DNA of 32,864 nt, from the NCBI GenBank assembly GCA_003118195.1, contig BEXV01000110.1, positions 43,190-76,053 on the forward strand, read 5' to 3'. Numbering within the stretch: position 1 is the first letter of the stretch; every line of letters starts with the position of its first letter. A program made the position numbers and the translations under genes. The notes below the pieces were generated by a model. It had not been told where the DNA came from. It saw only the letters and a list, made by a program, of their open reading frames with translations, and made no database searches. Below, in pieces: positions 20,694 to 31,215 of this stretch. The DNA comes from Hemicentrotus pulcherrimus (taxonomy: Eukaryota > Echinodermata > Echinoidea > Camarodonta > Strongylocentrotidae).

Positions 20694-22795
20694 CCAAATA
20701 ATCTTTGAGCGCATTTTTATTAATGAAAACACGAAACCTCGTCAAATGCCTTTCTTGAGAACAATTCCCTATCTACTAGAGATAGCCGGGAACACTCCAA
20801 ATGAGTCTCTTTGAAAACTTGGTTCTATTCTACGAAGATATATACCGTAGGCCTTTACATCACATCTTCCCATCTTCATTAAAACCTGCTTAGACTCGTG
20901 TCGGCAATTGTAATAATGCCGTTGGCTTAATTATCGCTTTCTTAATCATGTTAATTGACTTGTAATGAAAGAGGTTCATTTAAAATACGACGACGGGTTT
21001 CTTCTGAAATGATACAGATGGTGATCCAACAAAGTGGATGCTATGTTCAGGTTTACATCATACAATTGTCCTTGCATGGGTGCTACTGCATGAAATCTTC
21101 TAGAGGAAAGTTGAAGTATGCACTGCGTGCAAATTTACTTATAAATAGCATTTTTAAAATTACAATTAGAAAACGAGATCATCTGGCTGTTAAGTTCTAT
21201 TTTCATATCCGTTACTAGTTTTCTTACTATTTACGTGTCATCTGAGTGATATAGGCCTACCTTTATTTCCTCTTACATTTTATACTTAAAAAACGTGTTC
21301 GTTTAAAAATGCTTCTTGATTTGGCCTATTGATAAGATCTTTGGCATTCTGTGCGCCAATTTTAATATCACGTGTTGTCTGCGTGGGTTTTAGTTTGTGC
21401 TCTTTTAAATTTATGGTATAAGTAAAGAAGATATTGCGATTGTTTTGGGGTTAGCAAACAAAACAATTAGGTAGACCCACAATGGGATAAATATAAAGTG
21501 ATACTCCATTCTACGAAAGGTCATTCCAATTTGAGCGTTATTGGAGATCCGCCTTTTCGACCCAATAGCTCGTCTCTATTGCATTTAGCCGGCAGTCAAG
21601 ACTTGTTCCCGTGATATACAAAAATAAAAAGCTTGGAGTACTCCCTCAATTGGTTTATAAATGTTAACTTATGTTCGAGACGTATAGAGAGTTTGTAAAG
21701 AAGGCAACTATTCGACTGTGTATGATCGTACATGGTACGTATAATATAGTATTCATTAAAACTTATGCTATATGCATAACATTGTTTATTTAGAATCAAA
21801 TAATCATTTGACAACGTCTTCCCTAGTCATGACCATACATTTTATCAAAAGATACGGGCATATGGAAACGAATGAATTAAAAGTGTTATAATGTAAGGCT
21901 ATGCTCTCGAAGATCTACATGATAGTATATAGAAACCAAAGACCTTAATTTGCTACAAACAAACATAGATAGTTGAAGTACATTCAGTTTCTTTCTTTCT
22001 CTTTCCTGAGTTTAGTGACTGTGACGTAGACAGTCTGAATAAAAGTAACATCTATAATACAAGAGGAACACAGATATTTCGCAATTACTAAGTTTCAATC
22101 GACAGTGCAAACAGTCTGCTCCCGGCAGGTTGTGAACTCACTTTTCTTAATAAAGTTTCCTCGTTTGAACTTTGTCAAACATACAGTGCACTGTGTATAT
22201 GAGATGATCTAAAAAACTGGCAAGAATCTCCTGCGCAATATGGAAGATAAGAAGAGAAAGTGAATATCCAGTTGAACATTCTTGAGTCGCTGGTTTCCTT
22301 TTGCATTTTACCAGCTGCTGGTGTTATAGGAGAGCACGTACCAAGTACTTCACCTCCATCTCCACGAATCCATAAGGGGAGAGGCCGGGAAGGGGCGGAG
22401 GGGTGGATTGAACTCCTTCCAATACAAAATAAACTATGTCGGCAAGTCTATTTATGTTGCAACAACCTTGTTGAGTATATGCTATACAAAGTCATGTACG
22501 TATATATTAACCGTTTCAGAGAAGAAAAAGAAATCAGGGCTTTACAAAGTATCTTGGTATACCTTTTTGTAGTCGATGCCGTTAATAGATACGGACCTAG
22601 TTGGATCATCTGGGAGAGGAAAATCTATGTAAAGCGAAAAACCTGAAGAGCATTTTTAATAAACGTGTATATTTTTTAACCCTTGTTTTCCACCTTTAAA
22701 ATAAAAAGACAGTAGCTAAACATTACCCTTTCTGTTATCGTATTTTAGATATTTCAAGCCGCTGTCGGCAAAAATGTCGGATTCTTTTTTCTTCC
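20694..22795. other. Noncoding stretch, no gene seen
   Basis: The frame at 22260-22646 (128 codons, no ATG at its first codon) is unrecognised. It crosses a G-rich patch with AGGGGCGGAGGGGTGGATTG at 22392-22411 that looks like a decayed transposon end. TAGGCCTA occurs at 21252-21259. No RNA gene found. Confidence 0.45.
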
Positions 22796-22850
22796 TACAA
22801 TACTGACCCCCCCACCCCCCATATTAAAAATGTTCCTATGTCCGCCCCTG
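22796..22850. mobile_element. hAT-like terminus fragment
   Basis: Ends in TGTCCGCCCCTG; on the minus strand it starts CAGGGGCGGACATAGG followed by A/T-rich sequence and G-runs (the C-runs at 22806-22820). This matches the layout of the CAGGGGCGGCC end at 2154. No partner end or target duplication was found upstream. Confidence 0.5.
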
Positions 22851-22994
22851 GTCCCGTCACAGTCACGCGAAGCTGAAGATGATGAATTGTAATCAACGCG
22901 ATTAAAATGTCAACAGCTGCGAGTGGCGCGAACGGTATATTCATTGTAACCGTAGCGGGGTGGTATAAATTTATCCTGCAGACATATTTTCGGG

Positions 22995-23060
22995 GAGGGG
23001 CGTAGCCATAGGTGAAAGACGATTCAAGAATGGGGGGGGGGGCAGTGGATCTAGGCGAAG
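22995..23060. mobile_element. hAT-like terminus fragments, second cluster
   Basis: GAGGGGCGTAGCCATAGG starts at 22995 and leads to a run of about ten G at 23032-23042. CAGTGGATCTAGGCG starts at 23043. Both resemble CAG(n)GGCG ends followed by a G-run. They are too short and altered to delimit an insertion. Confidence 0.4.
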
Positions 23061-24480
23061 GGTAATGGGTTAGTTTGTAGTAATATAGTGTCTGTCGTAA
23101 TTTTCTTTTAAAGACTTGAAACATACTGATGGAATCGTAAAAATATACATTCGAAATAAATCTTGTTGAATCGGAATAAATTCATATACGATTGTGGAAC
23201 GCATCGTCATATCCTCCCGTAAACATAATTCCAGCATTAATGGAGTCTTGACGCTGAATAGTAATTATTCAATCAAATATCATCCCGTTTGATGCTCTAC
23301 CCATCCCTAAACCATTATGCTGGTTAATTTGTTAATTTGCAAGTACATGTAGCCCTATATCAAATCTACCAGTTCTGTTATCCCCCTCCATATTATTGCT
23401 AATTTCGTACCCTGTATGAAAAATTCTAAAATAGAGTTCGTTTTGATTAAATATTGACCACCTGTGGTAATGTAGTTTCATTTCGGTCTGTCTGTGGTCG
23501 GTCTGAGGTCGGTCTCATCGATGTAACTGTGGTATATATTGCAGTGGCCCTCCTTACAAAACCCACATCTCTGTTATTTAGTGACCTAATTAAAACCAGG
23601 CATTAGGAAACCTATCTTACAGGGAAGATTTCACATCGATCTATAGAAAACATTCCTTTGTCACATCAGCCATCTTAGAAGATCACCCGGATAGGTTTCA
23701 AGAAATCTATCTGCAAGCCTATTGAGTGGCATCAACCCATCTGCCCTCGAAATGCTATGTATGGGACCAAGGTATTGGAAAGTGTTGTCAGACGTTGATT
23801 AATGCGCTGCCGGTATAGATAAAAATGTTGTTTCCTCGTGCAAAGATGTTTGTATTTCTAACAATATGGTTGTAGAGTTATTGATGAGACATTGAATTGC
23901 AATTGGTTTCACTTATTAAGGTTAATAGCTTTAGGGGTCTAATAAAACGATAATCTTTGTAATTTCATCAGGTATAATGTATACAATATCAACATCGATT
24001 GAAATTAATTTGTTTTCTAGTGTTTCGGTACATTTAACATCAACATAATGCATAAAGCGATAAAACCAATGCTTGATATTGATAAAATGTTTTCAATTTG
24101 TAGCAAGGGAGGAAAACTTGTGTTGATAACCGACAGATAATTAGTATGGCTCATGTCAATATATGAATAATATATGTATATGCATTGTAATTTGGGCGAG
24201 TGGCATCCTTTTGAAAATATAATGCATGGACACTGAAATCGAAATGGACTTGATCGACCCTCTCTTCATTCCTTTCTCTCTTTTCAGGATCGTTTCTGGA
24301 TGACTGATTTACCCTTTTACCTTTCATCTATCTCTCAGTCCGATGGATTATCTTACCATTTTTCGAATGCGTCCAAAGGTCGACGCTATATTTTGTTTCC
24401 ATCATCTTCTCGATCGCTCCCGTTACATCTTCTCTCCTCCCCCCATACACCTTTTACTCATGATGTACCAGATGTAATGT
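23061..24480. other. Noncoding stretch, no gene seen
   Basis: Contains TCGGTCTG/TCGGTCTC words at 23483, 23498 and 23509, a small tandem cluster. An acceptor-like CTCTCTTTTCAG ends at 24289, but the phase-compatible reading closes after seven codons. No supported exon. Confidence 0.45.
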
Positions 24481-24625
24481 ATCATTGTATCTCTCTTTCT
24501 TTTTTTTTTTTACATTTCCCTCTCTTTATCTCCTTTTCCCTTTGATCTGTCATAATCTCTCTTCTGTCTTCCCCCTCTCCCTCCTCTCTCTCTCTCTCTC
24601 TCTCTCTCCCCTCTCTCTTAATTCT
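24481..24625 (+). repeat. C/T-rich tract with TC microsatellite
   Basis: T-run at 24499-24511 and a TC run at about 24583-24608 within a generally pyrimidine plus strand. Confidence 0.8.
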
Positions 24626-25080
24626 CTGCCATACTATGTCTGTGTCTTTCTGTGTATTGTTTTCGCCTCTCCATTTTTTTTTTGTCACTTATTGTTAGAG
24701 AATTTTATCTAAGAATATGAGATACTTTGTTTTTTGCCACGTTTTCATATCACACAATATCACACAAGTTTATTGAACCTAACATTTATTAAACTTGACC
24801 TTCAAAATATATATATTCCACTTAAAAAGGAAGATAATGCGACATCTATAGAGTGGGCTTTATTAGTATATCCAGTCCCAAATAAGTTCTACATTCAGGG
24901 TGTCTACTATTATGTGGATGTCGTATAACTGGTATATAAAAAGTTTTGTGTTAATACATTTAAGGTTTCTCATTTCTACAATTTTATGAATTTAAAGCAT
25001 TTCGATTGATAGTGCGTCTTTCCAGGAATTCACTTCCTACCCTCTCACCAGCATTTATGTCTCCCCCTCCCCCCAATCAT
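24626..25080. other. AT-rich noncoding stretch, no gene seen
   Basis: Short frames only. It ends in a C-run-rich segment at 25060-25074. Confidence 0.5.
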
Positions 25081-25100
25081 TAATTCTACCATCCGAAAAA

Positions 25101-25280
25101 AGGCATACGCCATATGGCGTCGGCATTTTATTAACGCATACTATTCTCTGAGCGCCACGAACGAACGTGGCGTCAAAATGTAACAAAATCGGTGGTAACG
25201 TAGAGCTGGGCGCCAAAGTCTACAATCGGAAATAGTTCGCCTTGCCAGCGGACAAGAGAAACGAAGGCGCCCCGACACTC
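25101..25280. promoter_or_regulatory. GC/CpG-rich patch with palindromes and E2F-like site
   Basis: An isolated patch far richer in G+C and CpG than its AT-rich surroundings. It contains a perfect 14-bp palindrome ACGCCATATGGCGT (25107-25120). A 7-bp perfect hairpin CGCCACG/CGTGGCG with a 6-base loop lies at 25153-25172. GCGCCAAA at 25210-25217 is the complement of the E2F consensus TTTGGCGC. The word GGCGTC or GGCGCC recurs at 25116, 25169, 25209 and 25267. It may be a regulatory element, or a decayed transposon or gene fragment; the sequence cannot distinguish these. Confidence 0.35.
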
Positions 25281-27420
25281 CCCGAGGCAAAACATCTCTC
25301 GTTACCCCCTCATACCGGGTTATTCTGGCTAGATTTACATAATGGCACCTATACGTGGCCGGCCAGGGGCGTCCTCAATGAGCCCGGGAATTAGTTTCTC
25401 TCAAAAATTGTATCTCCTTGAGATCTTACCAATGCGCGGTATAATATTGAATAACAACGTCAATATTCTAAAAAGAATGTTCAGATAATTTGATGAAACA
25501 TTTGATTGATAATACAATGTAAAAGAATTTAAAGAAAGAAATAAACAATGAAAAGAAATAAATAAGGCCAATCACATACTAAAATAAATCCCCCAATAAA
25601 ATAAACGAAACGCTGCTTTGCACCGAGTAAGAAGACCTGTCTTTTTATGAAGACCAAATTTACTTAGTTTTTTGATACATTAATACTGTCACCTAGATTC
25701 TCTTATGAATGCTTCTCTGCATGCATGTGAAGCTGATATTGATGTCAACTTTGAGGCCGAGCAGACCTAATTTTGGCGGGAAATTAGGCCTCGATGCGAC
25801 AAAAAAGTGGGAATGTCGTCCCCTTGCAGTTAATCGGACGAAGACAGCCAAAGCTTGCCCGGGGGCTAGTCGGGCAAATGTCGTCTACATCAGGGTCCAA
25901 ATCACACTTAAGTCTATGCTCTTGTCTCTTTAGTTTAATTGAATTACTACATTCCAATGAGATGTATGAATTTCAAACATTGACTTGAACTCAATCAAAA
26001 GTTGAATTACAAGATGTCAAAAATTGAAATTTAAGAAAATGGCCAATTTAAAAATACAACACATTTGACTGGACATTATGATTCTAGCATAATAAATCAT
26101 ATTAATAATCCGTTTCATGAGATTGGAATGAATAATTTTTCTTTCATCTAAATTGTGTAGATTTTTACTAATATGAATGAAAATTCTTCCAAGATGATTA
26201 ACAACTTCCATAAAGATTATAGCGGTTAGAATATTTGAATAATTTTAAAAAGGAGCTACACTTCTCCACTTACTTTGCACATAGACTGTTCGCTGAAAAG
26301 AAACGTATTTTAGTATAGTGGCATAGAAGTTGAAACTACAAGATTCCTGATACTCCCCACATGCACAACAATCTTATACAAGATCTATTCAAATGATGTT
26401 TCATATTGAATGCTTCCTCTGTTACGCTCGATAAAGACAGTGTGAAACTGTTTGTCACTTCATCCTGCAGGGTTTATACCCGAATGTTACACCTTTCAAT
26501 CATTATTCCGAAGGCAGTATAGTATTATTTTCCTACAGAATTGCCAATACATCTTGATACCTGATGGGTTTGTAACTCTATACGACCGATGGAAAGATGA
26601 TCAATTTTATGTTGTGAATAAACCCAAGACATAAACGACTTGTCGGCTTGTATATTGATTTCCTTGCGGCTAAAGTAAGCGCCGAAACAATTTAGATACT
26701 CCCTAGGTGGATTAAGTGTTACAAACAAAACTCTAATGCGCTCCAATGAGAATACGAACGCAAAGTTTGTTTTAAAAATCAACGTTGATGCAGTTGGCAA
26801 TAATTTGATGATTATTAATCTAATAAGAAAAATAAATCGCTTGTGTTTTCAATTCTTTTATGTTTGATTTTTCTTATCTCGTTATTTCTACCTTTACTCA
26901 AAAATGTATTCGATTATTCCCGCACAATGTATTGAATGCTGTAAGATAGATGATGTTTCAACAGATTATTTTAAAAGGTGGGAAAGACTTTTTAAACGTG
27001 TATTTATTTCCAATCCATTTTTTTAAATTCAGACTAATCAAAAGTTATAATCATTGAATACTTGTTACAGGGTATATGTATTTAGGGCGTTATATATATA
27101 TATCATAGGATTCTACCATACTGTTTAACTATATATTTATTGCAATGCATCATAGTGAAGAGGTGACCGTAAATGAAACAAAAAGAGAACATGTAAGGTG
27201 AATCGTCTCTATATCAATGGCCTAATTTACTTATACAGCTGTGATCCCTATGTCATAAGTTGGTCAATATGCGAGCGTTACAAGCCAGATCCCAACAACA
27301 AAAGAACGAGAAACATGGGTTGCATGTCTTCTACTAGTCTATCATCTGTTAAACATTTAATCAATATCTAAAGGATTATAAGCTATTTGAATCATCACTA
27401 TTTAGGGTATAAAGAACATT
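25281..27420. other. Noncoding stretch, no gene seen
   Basis: A moderately GC-rich shoulder runs to about 25395, then the sequence is AT-rich. Short frames at 25709-25988 on two registers overlap and resemble nothing known. A TA run lies at 27090-27102. Confidence 0.45.
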
Positions 27421-27423
27421 ATC

Positions 27424-27680
27424 ACCACACACAACCTCCGTTCTCACTCATACACACCCGCATCCGCGGCACCCACACTCGCACACACAATTTAATGTTT
27501 TTCTTTCTCATTCTCTATCTCTGTCTGTTATTCTCTTTATGTATTTTTAATCTCGCTGTCTTTTAATCTGTCTCCCTGCCTTTTATTCTCACTGTCTTGT
27601 ACGCTCTCTCCCCCTCTCCCCTCTGTCTCTCTCTTTCATTGCCTCTCTTCTCTCCCCTCTCCTTTTTCCCTCTCTTGGCC
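27424..27680 (+). repeat. CA-rich then pyrimidine-rich low-complexity region
   Basis: CACACA and CACCCACA words at 27424-27490 pass into CTGTCT/TCTCTC-rich sequence. Its right part is included in the dispersed repeat at 27597-27714. Confidence 0.7.
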
Positions 27681-27714
27681 CATATCCTTAAAGTGGTTGA
27701 CATAACCCCTTACA
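27597..27714 (+). repeat. Dispersed repeat, copy 1 (TTGTACGCTCTCT ... CCCCTTACA)
   Basis: Starts TTGTACGCTCTCTCCCC, runs through a C/T tract containing TTGCCTCTCTTCTC, then GGTTGACATAACCCCTTACA. The same start, interior and end recur at 30392-30524 in the same order and orientation. The non-pyrimidine flanks GTACGC and GGTTGACATRACCCCTTACA show that this is a true repeat pair and not just shared low complexity. Confidence 0.75.
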
Positions 27715-27810
27715 TAGAGTACCTCTATTCAGACTAATGCTACTCTCTCACAGTTTGACATGCACACACTTTTACTTCTATAAAGGCGATCACTTTCACT
27801 GTTTGCTTAC

Positions 27811-28165
27811 CGTGACTTCATCCCAAACTGGGGCTCTGTCATACAGATATCTGTTCACCTCTCGAAATACACGGTCCTATCATGGACCTACTCAGAATTG
27901 GTCCTAATGTATGTCGTAACAGGAGTGGAACTTCGAACACAGTATGGACAGCGAAATGCTATCTCTATTCAAGAGTTTGAACTTTGAAAGCCTAAATAGT
28001 GTTTCCTTCAGACAAGTTAGATGACTTTGTCCCAAATTGAAGCTCTGTTCATACAATACATATTTTCAGCCCTTTCTTTATCTGTCCTACAATGTCTTCC
28101 CAAAACCACAGAAAGAAGCCTAGATTGCATCTCATGGATAGCAAAATGCTATCCTCATCCATCCT
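27811..28165 (+). repeat. Old tandem duplication of about 200 bp
   Basis: GTGACTTCATCCCAAACTG at 27812 matches ATGACTTTGTCCCAAATTG at 28021. GGCTCTGTCATACAGATA matches AGCTCTGTTCATACAATA. TATGGACAGCGAAATGCTAT near 27943 matches CATGGATAGCAAAATGCTAT near 28133. The spacing falls from 209 to 190 bp along the copies because of small deletions. The two copies are diverged and noncoding. Confidence 0.65.
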
Positions 28166-28218
28166 AAGAAAAAAAATACCATTGAACCCTTAACTATGGT
28201 CCAATAAGCACAATCTTT

Positions 28219-28384
28219 AGGGGTGCAATGTTTACCGCACATGGAATAACTTGCATCATTGCTGTTCCTCTTTGAAACACACGATGCACCCGCAAACATG
28301 TTGAAATGTTTTAAGTGCACCTTTTAAAAGTGCAAGGTGCAAAGTTATGAAAACAGCACATTTTCGAATCATCCTTGCACCCCT
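28219..28384. repeat. Nested inverted repeats on a GTGCA theme
   Basis: Outer arms AGGGGTGCAA (28219-28228) and TTGCACCCCT (28375-28384) are perfect 10-bp complements. Inside, TGCACCTT (28316-28323) pairs with AAGGTGCA (28334-28341), flanking the self-complementary CTTTTAAAAG (28321-28330). It could be a small fold-back element; no target duplication was identified. Confidence 0.5.
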
Positions 28385-29285
28385 GATGGTAATGCTATAT
28401 TGCCCCATATTAAGGTTAGAGTTCAGTCATTTTCCTCTTAGTATAAAGATACAATGTGGGTATAGAAACGATAACGCTAATCGATTGCCTTTGAATTCGG
28501 AGGACAAAACATTTTATCTAAGAAAAGTAATCCATTTGCTCGGGACATGAATAACGTGAATTTGAGACACTTTGTTTAAGAGACTCAGTTACAGGCATTA
28601 AACTATCTGTTTTGATATGGTCTGATTATCTTGTACTTTTTTTGTATTTAGAGGCTAATTGTTGGGCTTGCGTGTACGAGTAGAAATAGAATAATATTAT
28701 TATGTCGGTATCGATTGGTTTGTAATTGCTACCGCGACTTTCTTCGTGCACGCTAGTCTGTCGCCTGCATGTCTTTCCGATGATTATGTTCTTTTCAATT
28801 TAATGGACGTTATTGTCGATGTTTTGGAGACATCAAAATGCTCTTATCCCAAACCCATTACGTATACATTCAACATTCAAAATGACATTCTGTTCTTCCT
28901 TTCATCAGCTTTCTTCCATCTAAAAGGAAACTTTCACAACGCAACTTGAAGAGCTCATAGCACTCTATCTTGATAATAGCTTGTCCGTCTATTATCGTGA
29001 CAGGCCTTTGCAAGTCAGTCGAGCGAAATGATTACCATGGTCTTACAATGCAGATGAGGAATGGTCTATTAGTATTTCATCAACTGAATAAGCTTATCGA
29101 TATCCTGATCCAAAGTATCGATCAGTCTGTCGTCTTGATAGCTTCGGTATACGCAGAACATGAGGGGGCAAATTCATGTTTACCCTGTCCCTTGAGATTG
29201 TGTTACAGCAAGCTATCTTCGAACAAACATAATGTTAATATGTACTTACGTGGTATCAAAGGCACATTATAAAAAGCATCCAACC
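28385..29285. other. Noncoding stretch, no gene seen
   Basis: Frames at 28746-28949 and 28970-29272 are open but unrecognised, with no splice-bounded structure. Confidence 0.45.
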
Positions 29286-29320
29286 CAGGGGTGCATTGGG
29301 ACAGAGCCCCCCCCCCCATT
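29286..29320. mobile_element. Possible hAT-like left terminus
   Basis: CAGGGGTGCATTGGGACAGA is followed by a run of about eleven C. A possible partner, GGACGCCCCTT, lies at 29394-29404. The flanking bases ATCCAACC and CATGTACC do not match as a target duplication, so this is only suggestive. Confidence 0.25.
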
Positions 29321-29404
29321 TTACATGGTTGCCTCTGACCAATGTACCCCACAACCTTTTTGCACCCTCCTAAATCCTTTTAAAAGAATGGATGGACGCC
29401 CCTT

Positions 29405-30391
29405 CATGTACCTCCAGATACTGTATTTTGCGTGTGATTTTCCCATACAAAGACATGTAGCCTACTATTATTGATCAGCGTCAAAGTTTTCGTTGTTACT
29501 TTTATCATCAACCTTTCCGTATCCAAAAACAACAACAAGAAGATTACTCAAGTATGAGCAGATGTTTGAACATTGTCGATAACCGTTATGTACACGCAGT
29601 ATTTTTTCATTTCAATTCAATCTCAATTTATAATTTCATCAACACTTCATATTTTATTGATGCACAAATTGAATACGGTGACAGAGAAAGGGGGAACTAA
29701 AAACAGTAGAAAACTAGACAAACAACAGCATACAACAACCCCGATTGAAAGCTTGTAGCTCTCGTTAAATTTGATCTTGTATATGCCTTATAACATCATT
29801 AGAATTCAAACGAAAATGAATATTACTTTATTTTAACTCAATAATTGCGTTCAAAGGAGCAGTCGTATGGTGTCTCTTGCACCCAGCGGGAGGGGAGGGG
29901 GTAAACAGGGAAGGGGTGGGGTGGGCGTAATCGATTTACCAAGTGCACTCTATCGTGACGTTGAGAGGTAGCTTTCTTTTTGACAGGCAATGCCGCAGCC
30001 ACCAAGCGTAAAATACAAGCACAATTGCAGCCCCATTGCCATCTTTAATTGCATCATTACTGCCAAACTTGATCGATAAATTTTACTGAGGAATTACCTG
30101 TACTTTTTACGGATTAAAAGTTCGTATAGAAAGCGATGAACCCCTTGCACAATATTGCAACATTGCTTGTAAAAGAATAATTACCAGCATATGGAAATTA
30201 TACAATTGATCAAGAACTACAAAGTGGGTTGTATGATGAAATAAATCGAACATGTCTATTCTAATCTGGATGATTATCATAAATTTAAGTTATCATGTAA
30301 TAAGTAAAGTTAGCTATAGTGTTTTTTTAACGAGGTCCTCCTGTATTTATGAAGACAATTTTCTGTTTGAATTAAATCATTCAATGAAGCT
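29405..30391. other. Noncoding stretch, no gene seen
   Basis: A G-rich patch lies at 29888-29927 (GGGAGGGGAGGGGG and GGGGTGGGGTGGG), four or more G-runs that could fold as a quadruplex. Otherwise AT-rich without supported exons. Confidence 0.45.
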
Positions 30392-30524
30392 TTGTACGCT
30401 CTCTTCCCTCTTTTTTCTCTCTTTCTTTGCCTCTTTTTTCTCTCTTTCTTTGCCTCTCTTCTCCCCCTTTCCTTACCTCCTGTCTTGCCCTATCTCTTAG
30501 AAAGGGTTGACATGACCCCTTACA
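30392..30524 (+). repeat. Dispersed repeat, copy 2
   Basis: Starts TTGTACGCTCTCTTCCCTC and ends GGGTTGACATGACCCCTTACA, matching the copy at 27597-27714. Within it a 23-bp unit beginning CCTCTTTTTTCTC is repeated perfectly, at 30407-30429 and 30430-30452. Confidence 0.75.
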
Positions 30525-31160
30525 ACAACGGTGTATCAGTATAATAATACTTCACTCTAAAAAGTTATCATTAATTTAGTTTTGAAATCCTTATCCTTCC
30601 ATTCTATTCTAACATTGTGGTGCTCCAAATGCTTGAAATTTCTCCCGATATATACAAACATGTAGATACAACTGTATCTGTCGTCGACACTTGTATGTCC
30701 GCAATGCACACTGCAGAAAAAAGAAAGCACTCTATTAGAATCAAACTTATTTTTCCCTATCACCTTAGGCGTAAGAAAACGCAGTTTGTTGATCCACACA
30801 GGCAAAATATTGAATAGATAACTACCAACTTATGTTCGTTTGTTTTCGTTAAGTCATCTATAAAAAGGGCTCCGAGAAGTTGACGAAGCAAGAGTTGGTA
30901 TCCCGTGGTACGAGTTCGTATAAAAAGCATTTAAAGGGCTTCCTTTAAATTTTCTTCTCGTGTTTGAATTGGGCTGACGGTTATGTATTATAGCTGGAAT
31001 GTCTCCCGCGAAGATTACAATTGCTATACGAAAACTTGTAATCGTCCAATTAGTTTGAATCTTGAATAGTATTTACAAATCGTGGTTACGATGGCGACTT
31101 TTATTCGTCATGAGAAAAACAGTACACTGGACAATTCATTATTTTGCGTCGTTAGTAAGA
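30525..31160. other. AT-rich noncoding stretch, no gene seen
   Basis: Overlapping short frames on both strands near 30557-30817, unrecognised. No splice or RNA features. Confidence 0.5.
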
Positions 31161-31164
31161 ATAG

Positions 31165-31215
31165 TTGCAATTTATAGAGCGCCTTTTCCACTGGATAAAC
31201 AACGCTTTGAGATGT
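31165..31215 (-). mobile_element. Possible LINE/SINE 3' end fragment
   Basis: TTGCAATTTATAGAGCGCC, TTTTCCA and AACGCTTTGAGATG occur in order. On the minus strand this reads CTCAAAGCG ... GGCGCTCTATAAATTGCAA. That layout, two GCGCTTT-like words and then TATAAATTGCA, is familiar from 3' ends of retroelement families in fish and echinoderms. The assignment rests on memory of that motif and only about 50 bp is visible. Confidence 0.4.

Noticed and set aside
22260..22646. 128-codon plus-strand frame
   Set aside because: It spans a G-rich transposon-like patch and AT-rich flank, and resembles no protein I know.
24278..24308. Acceptor CTCTCTTTTCAG with following exon
   Set aside because: The phase-compatible reading stops after seven codons, and the surrounding region is pyrimidine-rich, which creates false acceptors.
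29286..29412. Third complete hAT-like MITE
   Set aside because: The left end is plausible, but the right end lacks CTG and the flanks ATCCAACC and CATGTACC do not match.
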